From assembly GCF_003024385.1 (NCBI RefSeq), contig NZ_PVZN01000026.1, positions 1 through 44,271 of the forward strand: a stretch of 44,271 bases of DNA, in the 5' to 3' direction. Positions 1 through 8,289 of the stretch are shown here, piece after piece. The notes under the pieces were generated by a model. It was given only the letters and a program-made list of their open reading frames with translations, was not told the origin of the DNA and made no database searches. This DNA is from Pseudomonas sp. BBP2017 (GTDB lineage Bacteria > Pseudomonadota > Gammaproteobacteria > Pseudomonadales > Pseudomonadaceae). The first letter of the stretch is position 1, and the number at the start of each line of letters is the position of its first letter. A program made the translations under genes and the position numbers.

Positions 1-30
1 GGCAAGAGCGCGAAAGTCGCGCTCATTGCC
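1..30. other. Stem-loop at left edge
   Basis: Bases 6-13 (GAGCGCGA) pair perfectly with 17-24 (TCGCGCTC) around a 3-base loop. Bases 1-5 (GGCAA) pair with 26-30 (TTGCC) across one bulged A. No T-run follows on either visible side, so a terminator is possible but not shown. The rest of 31-129 holds no gene that I can support. In relatives folK lies beyond this edge, which is recall and not visible here. Confidence 0.5.
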
Positions 31-129
31 TGCATGCGGATACTGCTGATCAGGCTGAACGCCATGCTACGCGACGGTACCGAATGGCGGTGACGAATAG
101 CATGGTGAAGACAGTTGCTCCCACCGGTT

Positions 130-155
130 CTGTGGGAGCGGGCTTGCCCCGCGAT
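130..155 (+). repeat. REP element (single copy)
   Basis: This is a Pseudomonas-type repetitive extragenic palindrome with core GCGGGCTTGCCCCGC, preceded by TGTGGGA and followed by GAT. It lies five bases beyond the 3' end of cca. The same element recurs at 20934-20999, 25521-25581 and 33329-33352. Confidence 0.85.
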
Positions 156-159
156 GGTT

Positions 160-1389
160 TCAAGCACTGAAGCTGTTCTTGTAGGCCTTCAACGCCTTCA
201 ATCGCTCACCCTTGAGCGCTTCTCCCAGTGCCTGCCCGGTCAGTCCTTGCTGTACCAGTGGTTGCACCTGTACTGCCCGCGCTGCCGCCGCTGCACCGCG
301 CAGGTAATCGGCTTGCGGGTACTGCCGCTGCTCCAGCCCCTTGCGCCCCCGAGCGTCCATTTCGCAAGCAGCAATGAACTCCTCAAAACGCTGCGGCCGA
401 CGATAAACATCGAAGCTTTGCAGCAATTCGAGCAAGGTCGAGGCCCTGAGCTCCAACGCGCGGTGGCAGTGCGTGTGGTACTCGCCGACCAGCGCCGCCA
501 GTTCCTGGCACTCGCGTGGCACCTTGAAGCGCTGGTTGACGGCCTTGATCAGCTTGAGCCCGCGTTGCTCGTGAGCGATGTGCCGAGGCCATTCCTCCTC
601 TGGGGTGAGGCCTTTGCCCAGATCATGCAGCAGGCAGGCCCAGCGCACGCTCAGGGGTTGCTGGTGCCGGGCGGCCTGTTCAAGGACCGAGAGGGTATGC
701 AGACCACTGTCGATTTCCGGGTGGTGGGCCTCAGGTTGCGGTACGCCGAACAGAGCGTCGAGTTCAGGCATCAGCTCTTTGAGGGCGCCACAATCGCGCA
801 GCGCTTGGATGAACACCTGAGGTTGATCTTCCATCAGTGCCCTGGCGATTTCTTTCCAGCTGCGCTCGGCGGTGAGTGCCTGGAGTTCACCGGACTCGCT
901 GAGCTGGCGCATCAGCTCAATGGTTTCCGGCGCTACCTTGAAGCCCATTGCGGCGTAGCGCGCGGCAAAGCGGGCTACGCGCAGGACCCTCAAAGGATCT
1001 TCGGCGAATGCCGGGGAAACATGGCGTAAAATTCGGGCTTCGAGGTCTTTCTGGCCGCCATAAGGATCGCTGACGTTACCCTGCTCATCTTCGGCCATGG
1101 CGTTGATGGTCAGATCGCGCCGGATCAGGTCTTCTTCAAGGGTTACTTCGGGGCTGGCGTGAAAGGTGAACCCGCCGTAACCGCGGCCACTCTTGCGCTC
1201 GGTGCGCGCCAGGGCGTATTCCTCGCCGCTTTTGGGGTGGATGAACACCGGAAAGTCGGCACCCACGGGCCGATAGCCGAGCGCCTGCATTTGCTCTGCG
1301 CTAGCGCCGACCACAACCCAGTCGATATCACTGACCGGCTGGCCGAGCAGGCGGTCGCGTACGGCACCGCCGACTTTGTAGATCTGCAT
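160..1389 (-). CDS. cca: CCA-adding multifunctional tRNA nucleotidyltransferase
   Basis: Adds or repairs the 3'-CCA of tRNA in the cytoplasm using CTP and ATP. The 409-residue protein has the class II poly(A)-polymerase-type head: GGAVRD at residues 7-12, the metal-binding DID at 21-23 and RRDLTINAMA at 90-99. A C-terminal HD domain follows (LLHDLGKG, His255-Asp256), as in the long gammaproteobacterial enzymes that also have phosphohydrolase activity. The start at 1389 is chosen because the protein then begins MQIYKVGG and a GGAGG Shine-Dalgarno lies 6 bases upstream. An upstream in-frame extension to 1515 would run into spoVR and looks non-coding. It lies 55 bases downstream of spoVR. Its ribosome site is buried in a hairpin (separate entry). 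Confidence 0.96.
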   Translation of the reverse strand: MQIYKVGGAVRDRLLGQPVSDIDWVVVGASAEQMQALGYRPVGADFPVFIHPKSGEEYALARTERKSGRGYGGFTFHASPEVTLEEDLIRRDLTINAMAEDEQGNVSDPYGGQKDLEARILRHVSPAFAEDPLRVLRVARFAARYAAMGFKVAPETIELMRQLSESGELQALTAERSWKEIARALMEDQPQVFIQALRDCGALKELMPELDALFGVPQPEAHHPEIDSGLHTLSVLEQAARHQQPLSVRWACLLHDLGKGLTPEEEWPRHIAHEQRGLKLIKAVNQRFKVPRECQELAALVGEYHTHCHRALELRASTLLELLQSFDVYRRPQRFEEFIAACEMDARGRKGLEQRQYPQADYLRGAAAAARAVQVQPLVQQGLTGQALGEALKGERLKALKAYKNSFSA

Positions 1390-1395
1390 GAAAAT

Positions 1396-1439
1396 CCTCC
1401 GTTGATGCCACAGGATACCCTGTATGGCAGCAACGGAGG
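1396..1439 (-). promoter_or_regulatory. Hairpin sequestering the cca ribosome-binding site
   Basis: Read on the minus strand, CCTCCGTTG (1439-1431) pairs perfectly with CAACGGAGG (1404-1396). Inside it TGCCA pairs with TGGCA, and CAGG pairs with CCTG around a GTAT loop, with one mismatch and a 2-base bulge. This makes 18 base pairs in total. The 3' arm contains the GGAGG Shine-Dalgarno of cca, and the 5' arm begins only 5 bases after the spoVR stop codon (1445-1447). A ribosome finishing spoVR would cover the 5' arm and free the site, so translational coupling is the likely role. This is inference from base pairing. Confidence 0.65.
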
Positions 1440-1444
1440 GCTGG

Positions 1445-3007
1445 CTAGAGGTGCACGACTGCCAGGTCCAGGCGGCCGTACTCGGCTTCGCCATGCTCGC
1501 CCTTGGGCGGCACATGGTGGGTTTTCATGATCTGGTCACCCTGCAGGGTTTCCAGGTGGATATCAAAGCCCCAGAGGCGGTGCAGGTGCTTGAGAACCTC
1601 CTCGGTCGAGTCACCCAGCGGCTTGCGATCGTGTTGCTGGTGGCGCAGGGTCAGGGAGCGGTCGCCGCGACGGTCGATGCTCCAGATTTGCACGTTGGGC
1701 TCGCGGTTGCCCAGGTTGTACTGGGCGGCCAGGGTTTCCCGGATGATCCGGTAACCGCTTTCATCATGGATGGCCGGCACCAGCAGGTCATCGCGCTGGT
1801 CGTCATCGAGAATGCTGAACAGCTTGAGGTCGCGGATCACCGTGGGAGAAAGGTACTGCAGGATGAAGCTCTCGTCCTTGAAGCTGCTCATGGCGAACTT
1901 GATGGTCGACAGCCAGTCGCTGCCGGCGATTTCCGGGAACCAGCGACGGTCCTCTTCGGTTGGGTGTTCGCACATGCGCCGAATGTCCCGGTACATGGCA
2001 AAACCCAGGGCATAAGGGTTGATGCCGCTGTAGTAGGGGCTGTCGAAGCCAGGCTGAAACACCACGCTGGTATGCGACTGCAGGAACTCCATCATGAAAC
2101 CGTCGGTGACCAGTCCTTCGTCGTACAGGTCGTTCATTAGGGTGTAGTGCCAGAAGGTCGCCCAGCCTTCGTTCATCACCTGGGTCTGGCGTTGCGGGTA
2201 GAAGTACTGGGCGATCTTGCGCACGATGCGCACGATTTCACGCTGCCAGGGTTCAAGCAGCGGTGCGTGTTTCTCGATGAAATAGAGAATGTTTTCCTGC
2301 GGCTCAGCCGGAAAACGCGCGTTGTCACGATCGCTGTTCTTGTCGGCGCCCTTGGGGATGGTCCGCCACAGGTCGTTGATCTGCTTTTGCAGGTGTTCTT
2401 CGCGCTCCTTCTGCCGACGCCGTTCCTCCTCGGCGGAAATCGGGTAGGGGCGCTTGTAGCGGTCGACACCGTAGTTCATCAAGGCGTGGCAGGAGTCGAG
2501 CAGGTCCTCCACTGCATCGATGCCATGGCGTTCCTCACACTGGGTGATGTACTGCTTGGCGAACACCAGGTAGTCGATGATCGAACTGGCATCGGTCCAG
2601 GTACGGAACAGGTAATTGCCCTTGAAGAAGCTGTTGTGTCCGTAACAGGCGTGCGCCACCACCAGGGCCTGCATGCAAATGGTGTTTTCTTCCATCAGGT
2701 AGGCAATGCACGGGTCGGAGTTGATCACGATCTCGTAGGCCAGGCCCATCTGGCCACGGCTGTAGGACTTCTCGGTACTGAGGAAGTGTTTGCCATAGGA
2801 CCAATGGTGATAGCCCAAGGGCATGCCGACGGACGCGTAGGCGTCCATCATCTGCTCGGCGGTGATCACTTCGATCTGATTGGGGTAAGTGTCCAAGGCA
2901 TAGCGCTCGGCCAGGCGGCTGATTTCCCGGTCATAGGCCTGGATCAGTTCGAATGTCCATTCGGAACCGGTGGAAATGGGTTGGCGCTTCTGCTCTCTAG
3001 CGGTCAT
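1445..3007 (-). CDS. SpoVR family protein
   Basis: A 520-residue full-length member of the SpoVR family, named after a Bacillus spore-cortex protein but widespread in non-sporulating bacteria (E. coli YcgB). The biochemical function is unknown. It has no signal peptide or membrane segment, so it is probably cytosolic. The N-terminus MTAREQKRQPISTGSEW and the acidic and aromatic-rich body are typical. The start codon overlaps the yeaH stop by 4 bases (ATGA, 3004-3007), so the two are translationally coupled. In many proteobacteria it travels with prkA and yeaH as a stationary-phase or nitrogen-stress trio, and this is the arrangement here. cca follows after a hairpin. Confidence 0.93.
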   Translation of the reverse strand: MTAREQKRQPISTGSEWTFELIQAYDREISRLAERYALDTYPNQIEVITAEQMMDAYASVGMPLGYHHWSYGKHFLSTEKSYSRGQMGLAYEIVINSDPCIAYLMEENTICMQALVVAHACYGHNSFFKGNYLFRTWTDASSIIDYLVFAKQYITQCEERHGIDAVEDLLDSCHALMNYGVDRYKRPYPISAEEERRRQKEREEHLQKQINDLWRTIPKGADKNSDRDNARFPAEPQENILYFIEKHAPLLEPWQREIVRIVRKIAQYFYPQRQTQVMNEGWATFWHYTLMNDLYDEGLVTDGFMMEFLQSHTSVVFQPGFDSPYYSGINPYALGFAMYRDIRRMCEHPTEEDRRWFPEIAGSDWLSTIKFAMSSFKDESFILQYLSPTVIRDLKLFSILDDDQRDDLLVPAIHDESGYRIIRETLAAQYNLGNREPNVQIWSIDRRGDRSLTLRHQQHDRKPLGDSTEEVLKHLHRLWGFDIHLETLQGDQIMKTHHVPPKGEHGEAEYGRLDLAVVHL

Positions 3008-4275
3008 GTCACTAACCTGCGCTGGAAGAGTTCACGGAAGACCGGATAGATATCGCCGGCCGACACCAGCTGCTGCTGGGCGAAGGTATCGGCAAAGGCC
3101 TCGCCGATACGTTCATATTCGAACCACAATGCCTGATGTTCGCGGGGGGTGATCTCAACGTAAGTGTAGTACTGGACGAACGGCATGATCTGCTTGGTGA
3201 GAATCTCGCGGCAGATCGGCGAATCATCGTTCCAGTTATCGCCATCAGAGGCTTGCGCTGCGTAGATATTCCATTCGTTGGCCGGGTAGCGTTCGGCCAT
3301 GATCTCCTGCATCAGCTTCAGGGCGCTGGAGACGATGGTTCCGCCGGTTTCCCGGGAATAGAAGAACTCCTCTTCGTCGACTTCGCGGGCACTGGTGTGG
3401 TGGCGGATGAATACCACTTCGATCTTGTCGTAGTTGCGCTTGAGGAACAGGTACAGAAGGATGAAAAAGCGTTTGGCGATGTCCTTGGTGGCCTGGGTCA
3501 TGGAGCCAGAAACGTCCATCAGGCAGAACATCACGGCTTTGGAGCTGGGGTTGGGCTGCTTGATCAGCAGGTTGTACTTGAGGTCGAAGGTATCGAGGAA
3601 AGGTACATGGTTGATGCGTGCGCTCAATCGTTCGATTTCGGCTTCAATTTCCTGAATATCGCCGAAATTATCCGGCTCTTCCCGTTTAAGGCGCGCCAGC
3701 TCCTCTTGAGCTGCGCGCAGCTTGGCGCGACTGCTGCCGGACAAGGCAATGCGCCGGGCGTGAGCAGAGCGCAAGGTGCGGATGATGTTGATGCGTGACG
3801 GGTTACCTTCATTGCTGATACCGGCTCGCACGGTCTTGAAGGTGTCGGTGCCGGCCAGGTGGCGTTTGACCAGGTTGGGCAGTTCCAGGTCTTCGAACAT
3901 GAACTCGAGAAATTCCTCCTGGGTAATCTGGAAGACGAACTCGTCCATGCCCTCGCCGGAGTTGCCGGCCTTGCCACGCCCACCGCCACCGCCACCGCCC
4001 TGTGGTCTGGCGATGTGTTCGCCGGCGGTGAATTCCTTGTTGCCTGGGTGCACCACGGTCTGCTTGCCGCCGCGGCCATGGTGAAGCACCGGCTCGTCGA
4101 TATCGCGACCGGGAATGCTGATCTGCTCACCATGCTCCATGTCGGTAATGGAGCGGCGACTTACGGCCTCCTCGACGGCTTTCTTGATGTGGTCACGGTA
4201 ACGCCGCAGAAAACGCTGGCGGTTGACCGTGCTCTTGTTCTTGCCGTTCAGGCGTCGGTCGATCACATAGCTCAT
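3004..4275 (-). CDS. yeaH: YeaH/YhbH family protein (DUF444, UPF0229)
   Basis: A 423-residue protein of the DUF444/YeaH family, partner of the PrkA kinase in stress responses. The molecular role is not settled. A glycine-rich stretch lies at about residues 90-105. The C-terminal half looks like a von Willebrand A domain, with a MIDAS-type D254-V-S256-G-S258 followed by further acidic positions. In other systems such domains work with AAA+ ATPases, which fits the neighbouring P-loop protein PrkA. The start is supported by a strong GGAGGGG Shine-Dalgarno. It lies 104 bases downstream of prkA across a large hairpin and overlaps spoVR by 4 bases. Confidence 0.93.
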   Translation of the reverse strand: MSYVIDRRLNGKNKSTVNRQRFLRRYRDHIKKAVEEAVSRRSITDMEHGEQISIPGRDIDEPVLHHGRGGKQTVVHPGNKEFTAGEHIARPQGGGGGGGRGKAGNSGEGMDEFVFQITQEEFLEFMFEDLELPNLVKRHLAGTDTFKTVRAGISNEGNPSRINIIRTLRSAHARRIALSGSSRAKLRAAQEELARLKREEPDNFGDIQEIEAEIERLSARINHVPFLDTFDLKYNLLIKQPNPSSKAVMFCLMDVSGSMTQATKDIAKRFFILLYLFLKRNYDKIEVVFIRHHTSAREVDEEEFFYSRETGGTIVSSALKLMQEIMAERYPANEWNIYAAQASDGDNWNDDSPICREILTKQIMPFVQYYTYVEITPREHQALWFEYERIGEAFADTFAQQQLVSAGDIYPVFRELFQRRLVT

Positions 4276-4307
4276 AGGCCCCTCCGGGGAGCTGAAGACT
4301 CAAGCTT

Positions 4308-4364
4308 CAAGCCGCAAGCCGGGCCAGGCGGCTGACAAGAGCCTGGCGCAAAGCTTGCGGCTTG
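4308..4364. repeat. Large intergenic palindrome between prkA and yeaH
   Basis: CAAGCCGCAAGC (4308-4319) and GCTTGCGGCTTG (4353-4364) form a perfect 12-bp stem. Inside it GCCAGGC (4323-4329) pairs with GCCTGGC (4341-4347). The structure begins 15 bases after the prkA stop and ends 32 bases before the yeaH start. It could protect or separate the two message segments. The arm sequence resembles the palindrome after argC (39481-39550), suggesting a second family of dispersed repeats. Confidence 0.75.
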
Positions 4365-4379
4365 CCACTTACAGCTCGG

Positions 4380-6302
4380 TCACTGCGATTTTCTGACTCG
4401 CAGGTACCATTCCGAGAGCAGCCGAACTTGCTTGTCTGTGTAGCCGCGTTCCACCATTCGGGTGACGAAGTCGTTGTGTTTCTGCTGATCCTCTTTGCTC
4501 GCCTTGGCGTTGAAGCTGATGACCGGCAGCAGGTCTTCGGTGTTGGAGAACATTTTCTTCTCGATCACTACCCGCAGTTTTTCGTAGCTGAGCCAGGTCG
4601 GGTTCTTGCCATTGTTGTTGGCCCGGGCGCGCAGCACGAAGTTGACGATCTCGTTGCGGAAATCCTTCGGATTGCTGATGCCCGCCGGTTTCTCGATTTT
4701 TTCCAGTTCTTCGTTGAGGGCGATGCGGTTGAGGATTTCGCCGGTTTCCGGATCGCGGTACTCCTGGTCCTGGATCCAGAAGTCGGCGTACAGCACGTAG
4801 CGGTCGAAGATGTTCTGGCCGTATTCGCTGTAGGATTCCAGGTAGGCGGTCTGGATTTCCTTGCCGATGAACTCGATGTAGCGCGGTGCCAGGTACTCTT
4901 TCAGGTAGCGCAGGTAGCGCTCGCGCACCTCGGCCGGGAACTGTTCCTGCTCGATCTGCTGCTCAAGCACGTAGAGCAGGTGCACGGGGTTGGCGGCGAT
5001 CTCGTGGGGATCGAAGTTGAACACCTTCGACAGGATCTTGAAGGCAAAACGGGTCGACAAACCGTTCATGCCTTCGTCCACCCCGGCAGCGTCCCGGTAC
5101 TCCTGGATCGACTTGGCTTTTGGATCGGTGTCTTTGAGATTCTCGCCGTCGTAGACGCGCATCTTCGAATAGATGTTCGAGTTTTCCGGCTCTTTGAGGC
5201 GCGACAGCACGGTGAACTGCGCAAGCATCTTCAGGGTGTCAGGTGCGCAATGGGCCTTGGCCAGCGAGCTGTTGAACAGCAACTTGTCGTAGATCTTGAT
5301 CTCGTCGCTGACCCGCAGGCAGTAAGGCACCTTGACGATGTAGATCCGGTCGATGAACGCTTCGTTGTTCTTGTTGTTGCGGAAGCTGTGCCATTCCGAT
5401 TCGTTGGAGTGGGCCAGCAGGATCCCGGAGTAGGGGATTGAACCGAGGCCCTCGGTACTGTTGTAGTTACCTTCCTGGGTGGCGGTCAGCAGCGGGTGCA
5501 GGACCTTGATGGGGGCTTTGAACATCTCGACGAATTCCATCAGGCCCTGGTTGGCCCGGCACAGTGCACCCGAATAGCTGTAGGCGTCGGCGTCGTTCTG
5601 TGGGAACTCCTCGAGTTTGCGGATATCGACCTTACCCACCAGGGCGGAAATGTCCTGGTTGTTCTCGTCTCCCGGTTCGGTTTTGGCGATGGCGATCTGA
5701 TTGAGGATCGACGGGTACAGTTTGACGACCTTGAACTGGCTGATGTCGCCCCCGAACTCGGCCAGTCGCTTGGTCGCCCAGGGCGACATGATGGTATTGA
5801 GGTAGCGTCGCGGAATACCGAAGTCCTCTTCGAGAATCGCGCCGTCTTCCGTGGCGTTGAATAGCCCCAGAGGCGACTCGAAGACCGGCGAGCCCTTGAT
5901 GGCATAGAAGGGTACCTTCTCCATCAGTTGCTTGAGTTTTTCGGCCAGGGAGGACTTGCCGCCACCCACGGGGCCGAGCAGATAGAGGATCTGTTTCTTC
6001 TCTTCCAGACCCTGAGCGGCATGGCGGAAGTAGGAGACGATCTGATCGATGCACTCCTCCATGCCATGGAAGTCTTCAAAGGACGGATAGCGGCGGATTA
6101 CCTTGTTGGAGAAGATGCGCGACAGCCTGGAGTTATGCGAGGTGTCGACCAGTTCCGGCTCGCCGATGGCCATCAACAGGCGTTCAGCCGCCGACGCGTA
6201 AGCACTGCGATCCGTTTTGCAGAGCTCAAGGTACTCTTGCAGCGAAAGTTCTTCCTGGCGGGTGGACTCGAAACGTTGTTGGAAGTGGCTAAAAATACTC
6301 AT
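4380..6302 (-). CDS. prkA: PrkA family serine protein kinase / AAA+ protein
   Basis: A 640-residue cytosolic PrkA/YeaG protein. An N-terminal AAA+ region carries the P-loop GPVGGGKS at residues 110-117. The C-terminal part is the PrkA kinase-like domain. In enteric bacteria the homologue YeaG acts in nitrogen starvation and stationary-phase survival. Whether the protein is mainly a kinase or an AAA+ protease-like machine differs between reports for homologues. The start at 6302 (MSIFSHFQQRF) has GAGGTG 7 bases upstream. An in-frame extension to 6401 lacks family resemblance. It is the first gene of the trio with yeaH and spoVR, preceded by a 282-base gap that should hold the promoter. Confidence 0.95.
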   Translation of the reverse strand: MSIFSHFQQRFESTRQEELSLQEYLELCKTDRSAYASAAERLLMAIGEPELVDTSHNSRLSRIFSNKVIRRYPSFEDFHGMEECIDQIVSYFRHAAQGLEEKKQILYLLGPVGGGKSSLAEKLKQLMEKVPFYAIKGSPVFESPLGLFNATEDGAILEEDFGIPRRYLNTIMSPWATKRLAEFGGDISQFKVVKLYPSILNQIAIAKTEPGDENNQDISALVGKVDIRKLEEFPQNDADAYSYSGALCRANQGLMEFVEMFKAPIKVLHPLLTATQEGNYNSTEGLGSIPYSGILLAHSNESEWHSFRNNKNNEAFIDRIYIVKVPYCLRVSDEIKIYDKLLFNSSLAKAHCAPDTLKMLAQFTVLSRLKEPENSNIYSKMRVYDGENLKDTDPKAKSIQEYRDAAGVDEGMNGLSTRFAFKILSKVFNFDPHEIAANPVHLLYVLEQQIEQEQFPAEVRERYLRYLKEYLAPRYIEFIGKEIQTAYLESYSEYGQNIFDRYVLYADFWIQDQEYRDPETGEILNRIALNEELEKIEKPAGISNPKDFRNEIVNFVLRARANNNGKNPTWLSYEKLRVVIEKKMFSNTEDLLPVISFNAKASKEDQQKHNDFVTRMVERGYTDKQVRLLSEWYLRVRKSQ

Positions 6303-6584
6303 GACGTCACCTCGCTCGATACGTGGAGCCGACGCCGGATCAGTCAGCTGATGCTGGCATGCAATCGACGAATGCCGACTGCTGTATACCCCCCAGAACA
6401 CCTAGAACTCGCTACCGATGACCCGCACGCCGGTGTACCGGCTCTCCCCTTTTTGGATGGCCTGGGCTTAAGGATAGTTGGTAATCGGGGAGGTCAAGGG
6501 TGGTTGCGCATGAAGTTCACCGTGACCGTTTGTCTGGTCAGGCGCGAGCCCGCACAGGACGCGGGCTGCGAGAGATGAAAAAAA
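6303..6584. other. Intergenic region upstream of prkA
   Basis: These 282 bases between glpE and prkA hold no supported gene. They contain a GCCGG-TGTA-CCGGC inverted repeat at 6429-6442. A perfect 7-bp stem (6547-6553 with 6561-6567) lies just past the glpE stop. I could not pick a convincing -35/-10 pair for prkA. A weak TATACA on the minus strand has no good partner. Confidence 0.5.
6546..6568 (-). terminator. Stem-loop after glpE
   Basis: AGCCCGC (6547-6553) and GCGGGCT (6561-6567) form a 7-bp GC stem with a 7-base loop, 17 bases beyond the glpE stop. No T-run follows it on the minus strand. It may be a transcript-end hairpin rather than a classic intrinsic terminator. Confidence 0.4.
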
Positions 6585-6914
6585 TTATTCGGCAGTGCTT
6601 TGGGCGGTTTCTGCCGGGTACGTGCCACGCCACAGCTCAAAGCCACCGTCGAGGCTGTAGACGTCAGAAAAGCCCTGGCTGACCAGATAAGCAGCAGCGC
6701 TCTGGCTGGAGTTGCCGTGATAGCAGACCACCACCGTGGGGGCGTCGAGGTCGGCGCCGCGGATGAAGTCTGCCACCGAATGGTTGTCTAGATGCCTGGA
6801 GCCGGTGATGTGGCCGAGGGCATAGGTTTGCGGGTCGCGAATATCGACCACGACCGCACCTTGCTCACGCAGCGCCTGGGCCTGCTCGGGAGGGATGCGT
6901 TTGAATTCGCTCAT
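6585..6914 (-). CDS. glpE: Thiosulfate sulfurtransferase (single-domain rhodanese)
   Basis: A 109-residue, single-domain rhodanese of the GlpE type. It transfers sulfane sulfur from thiosulfate to thiol or cyanide acceptors in the cytosol. The N-terminal half has the typical VVVDIRDPQTYALGHI segment. The active-site loop begins CYHGNSS, with the catalytic cysteine in the expected position, and a YSLDGGFELW tail follows. The start has AAGGAA about 9 bases upstream. It lies 14 bases downstream of apaH and is probably the last gene of the lptD-surA-pdxA-rsmA-apaG-apaH run. The name follows the E. coli protein. There is no glp operon here. Confidence 0.93.
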   Translation of the reverse strand: MSEFKRIPPEQAQALREQGAVVVDIRDPQTYALGHITGSRHLDNHSVADFIRGADLDAPTVVVCYHGNSSQSAAAYLVSQGFSDVYSLDGGFELWRGTYPAETAQSTAE

Positions 6915-6928
6915 GGGTACGGTTTCCT

Positions 6929-7804
6929 TCAGGGCTGGTCGTTCATTCTAGCGGGTTGTGCCGACGCTGGCTGAGGGCGCGGCGTGCCTTCGGCAGTGCA
7001 GTCACAGCGATGGAACTGGCCGCTGTCGACATTGTACAGGGTCATCGTCCCGCCCCAGACGCAGCCGGTGTCCAGGGCAATCACATCCGGCTCCTTGCAG
7101 CGGCCTTCAAGTGCCGCCCAGTGGCCGAAGATGATTTTCACATGACGCGAGCGCCGTCCTTTGTGGGCGAACCAGGGCTTGTAGCCCGGTGGAGCGGTCT
7201 CGACACCTTCTTTGCCCTTGAGGTCGAGCTTGCCGTCACTGGTACAAAAGCGCATGCGGGTGAAGTAGTTGGTGATCACCCGCAGGCGAGTCACACCACT
7301 GAGGTCCTTGCTCCACTTGTTCGGCTCGTTGCCGTACATGCCGTCCAGGTAGATCTTGAGGCGGTTGTCGTCGCGCAGCACTTCCTCGACTTCCCCTGCC
7401 AGCTCCAGCGCTTTGCCCAGGGTCCATTGCGGTGGGATGCCGGCATGGACCAAGGCTACGCCGCGCTGTTCGTCGTAGTGCAGCAGCTTTTGCCGTCGCA
7501 ACCAGTCCAGCAGCTCGCCAGCGTCCGGTGCCTGAAGAATCTCTCGCAGGGTGTCGCTTTTTTTCAGGCGCTCGATGTTATGCCAGGCTGCCAGCAGGTG
7601 CAGGTCGTGGTTGCCCAGTACGCAGACCAGCGAATCACGGATGGCGTACAGAAAACGCAGGGTTTCCAGAGACTCCGGGCCGCGGTTGACCAGGTCGCCG
7701 ACCAGCCACAGGCGGTCAACGGCGGGGTTGAAACTGACCCGTTCAAGCAGACACTTGAGCGGTTGCAGGCACCCTTGCAAGTCACCTACTGCATACACTG
7801 CCAT
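6929..7804 (-). CDS. apaH: Symmetrical bis(5'-nucleosyl)-tetraphosphatase
   Basis: A 291-residue metallophosphoesterase that splits Ap4A into two ADP and in other bacteria can also act on Np4-capped RNA. Metal-binding motifs are visible in order: GDLQGC at residues 7-12, GDLVNRG at 36-42 and GNHD at 64-67. The last 20 or so residues are a proline/alanine-rich tail of no obvious function. The start codon shares one base with the apaG stop (TGATG at 7804), so the two are translationally coupled. The pairing apaG-apaH downstream of rsmA and pdxA is conserved in gammaproteobacteria. Confidence 0.97.
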   Translation of the reverse strand: MAVYAVGDLQGCLQPLKCLLERVSFNPAVDRLWLVGDLVNRGPESLETLRFLYAIRDSLVCVLGNHDLHLLAAWHNIERLKKSDTLREILQAPDAGELLDWLRRQKLLHYDEQRGVALVHAGIPPQWTLGKALELAGEVEEVLRDDNRLKIYLDGMYGNEPNKWSKDLSGVTRLRVITNYFTRMRFCTSDGKLDLKGKEGVETAPPGYKPWFAHKGRRSRHVKIIFGHWAALEGRCKEPDVIALDTGCVWGGTMTLYNVDSGQFHRCDCTAEGTPRPQPASAQPARMNDQP

Positions 7805-8184
7805 CAGTGCAGGGCTCCGGGAACGGCCAGGCGGAACGGGGCAATGATGGCGTCGAAGCGCTTACCGTCTTCGGCGAACATCTGATAGCTGCCCTGCATG
7901 GTGCCGACCTGGGTGCTGATCACGGCGCCACTGCTGTAGGTATGGCTCTTGCCGGGTTCGATCAGCGGTTGTTGACCAATCACGCCGGCGCCCTTTACCT
8001 CTTCGACCTGACCGTCGCCATTGGTAATCAGCCAGTGGCGCGACATCAGTTTGGCCGGCACCGAGCCATTGTTCTGCACGGTAATGGTGTAGGCGAAGGC
8101 GAAACGCTCGTTTTCGGGGTCGGATTGTTCTTTGAGAAAGCGGGTCACGACGCTGACGTCGATCTGGTAGCGGGGATCAGACAT
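7804..8184 (-). CDS. apaG: ApaG protein (CorD family)
   Basis: A 126-residue ApaG domain protein with a fibronectin-III-like fold, also called CorD. The cellular role is uncertain. Links to cobalt/magnesium handling have been reported in Salmonella, and pyrophosphate binding has been proposed. Family signatures include FAYTITVQNNG, LMSRHWLITNGDG and YSSGAVISTQVGTMQGSYQM. It overlaps apaH by one base and lies 105 bases after rsmA, with a strong hairpin in that gap. A separate promoter for apaG-apaH-glpE is therefore possible. Confidence 0.95.
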   Translation of the reverse strand: MSDPRYQIDVSVVTRFLKEQSDPENERFAFAYTITVQNNGSVPAKLMSRHWLITNGDGQVEEVKGAGVIGQQPLIEPGKSHTYSSGAVISTQVGTMQGSYQMFAEDGKRFDAIIAPFRLAVPGALH

Positions 8185-8252
8185 GCAAGGGGCCTTGGAA
8201 GCAGACGCGGATACGGCAATTGCGTTCAGTCTAGGCTATTGGCAGGGTTGCC

Positions 8253-8278
8253 GGCCAGTCATGCGGGCATGACTGGCC
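8253..8278 (-). terminator. Hairpin after rsmA
   Basis: GGCCAGTCATG (8253-8263) pairs perfectly with CATGACTGGCC (8268-8278) around a 4-base loop. The hairpin lies just 12 bases after the rsmA stop codon. No U-tract follows on the minus strand, so it may attenuate or protect the rsmA message rather than stop transcription fully. Confidence 0.55.
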
Positions 8279-8289
8279 ATGGCAGCAGC

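Noticed and set aside
1..159. 5' or 3' piece of folK expected next to cca
   Set aside because: No frame of usable length or FolK motif is seen. The region is a stem-loop plus a REP.
6303..6584. Small gene or stress-sigma promoter upstream of prkA
   Set aside because: No frame with a ribosome site stands out, and no -35/-10 pair with acceptable spacing could be fixed by eye.
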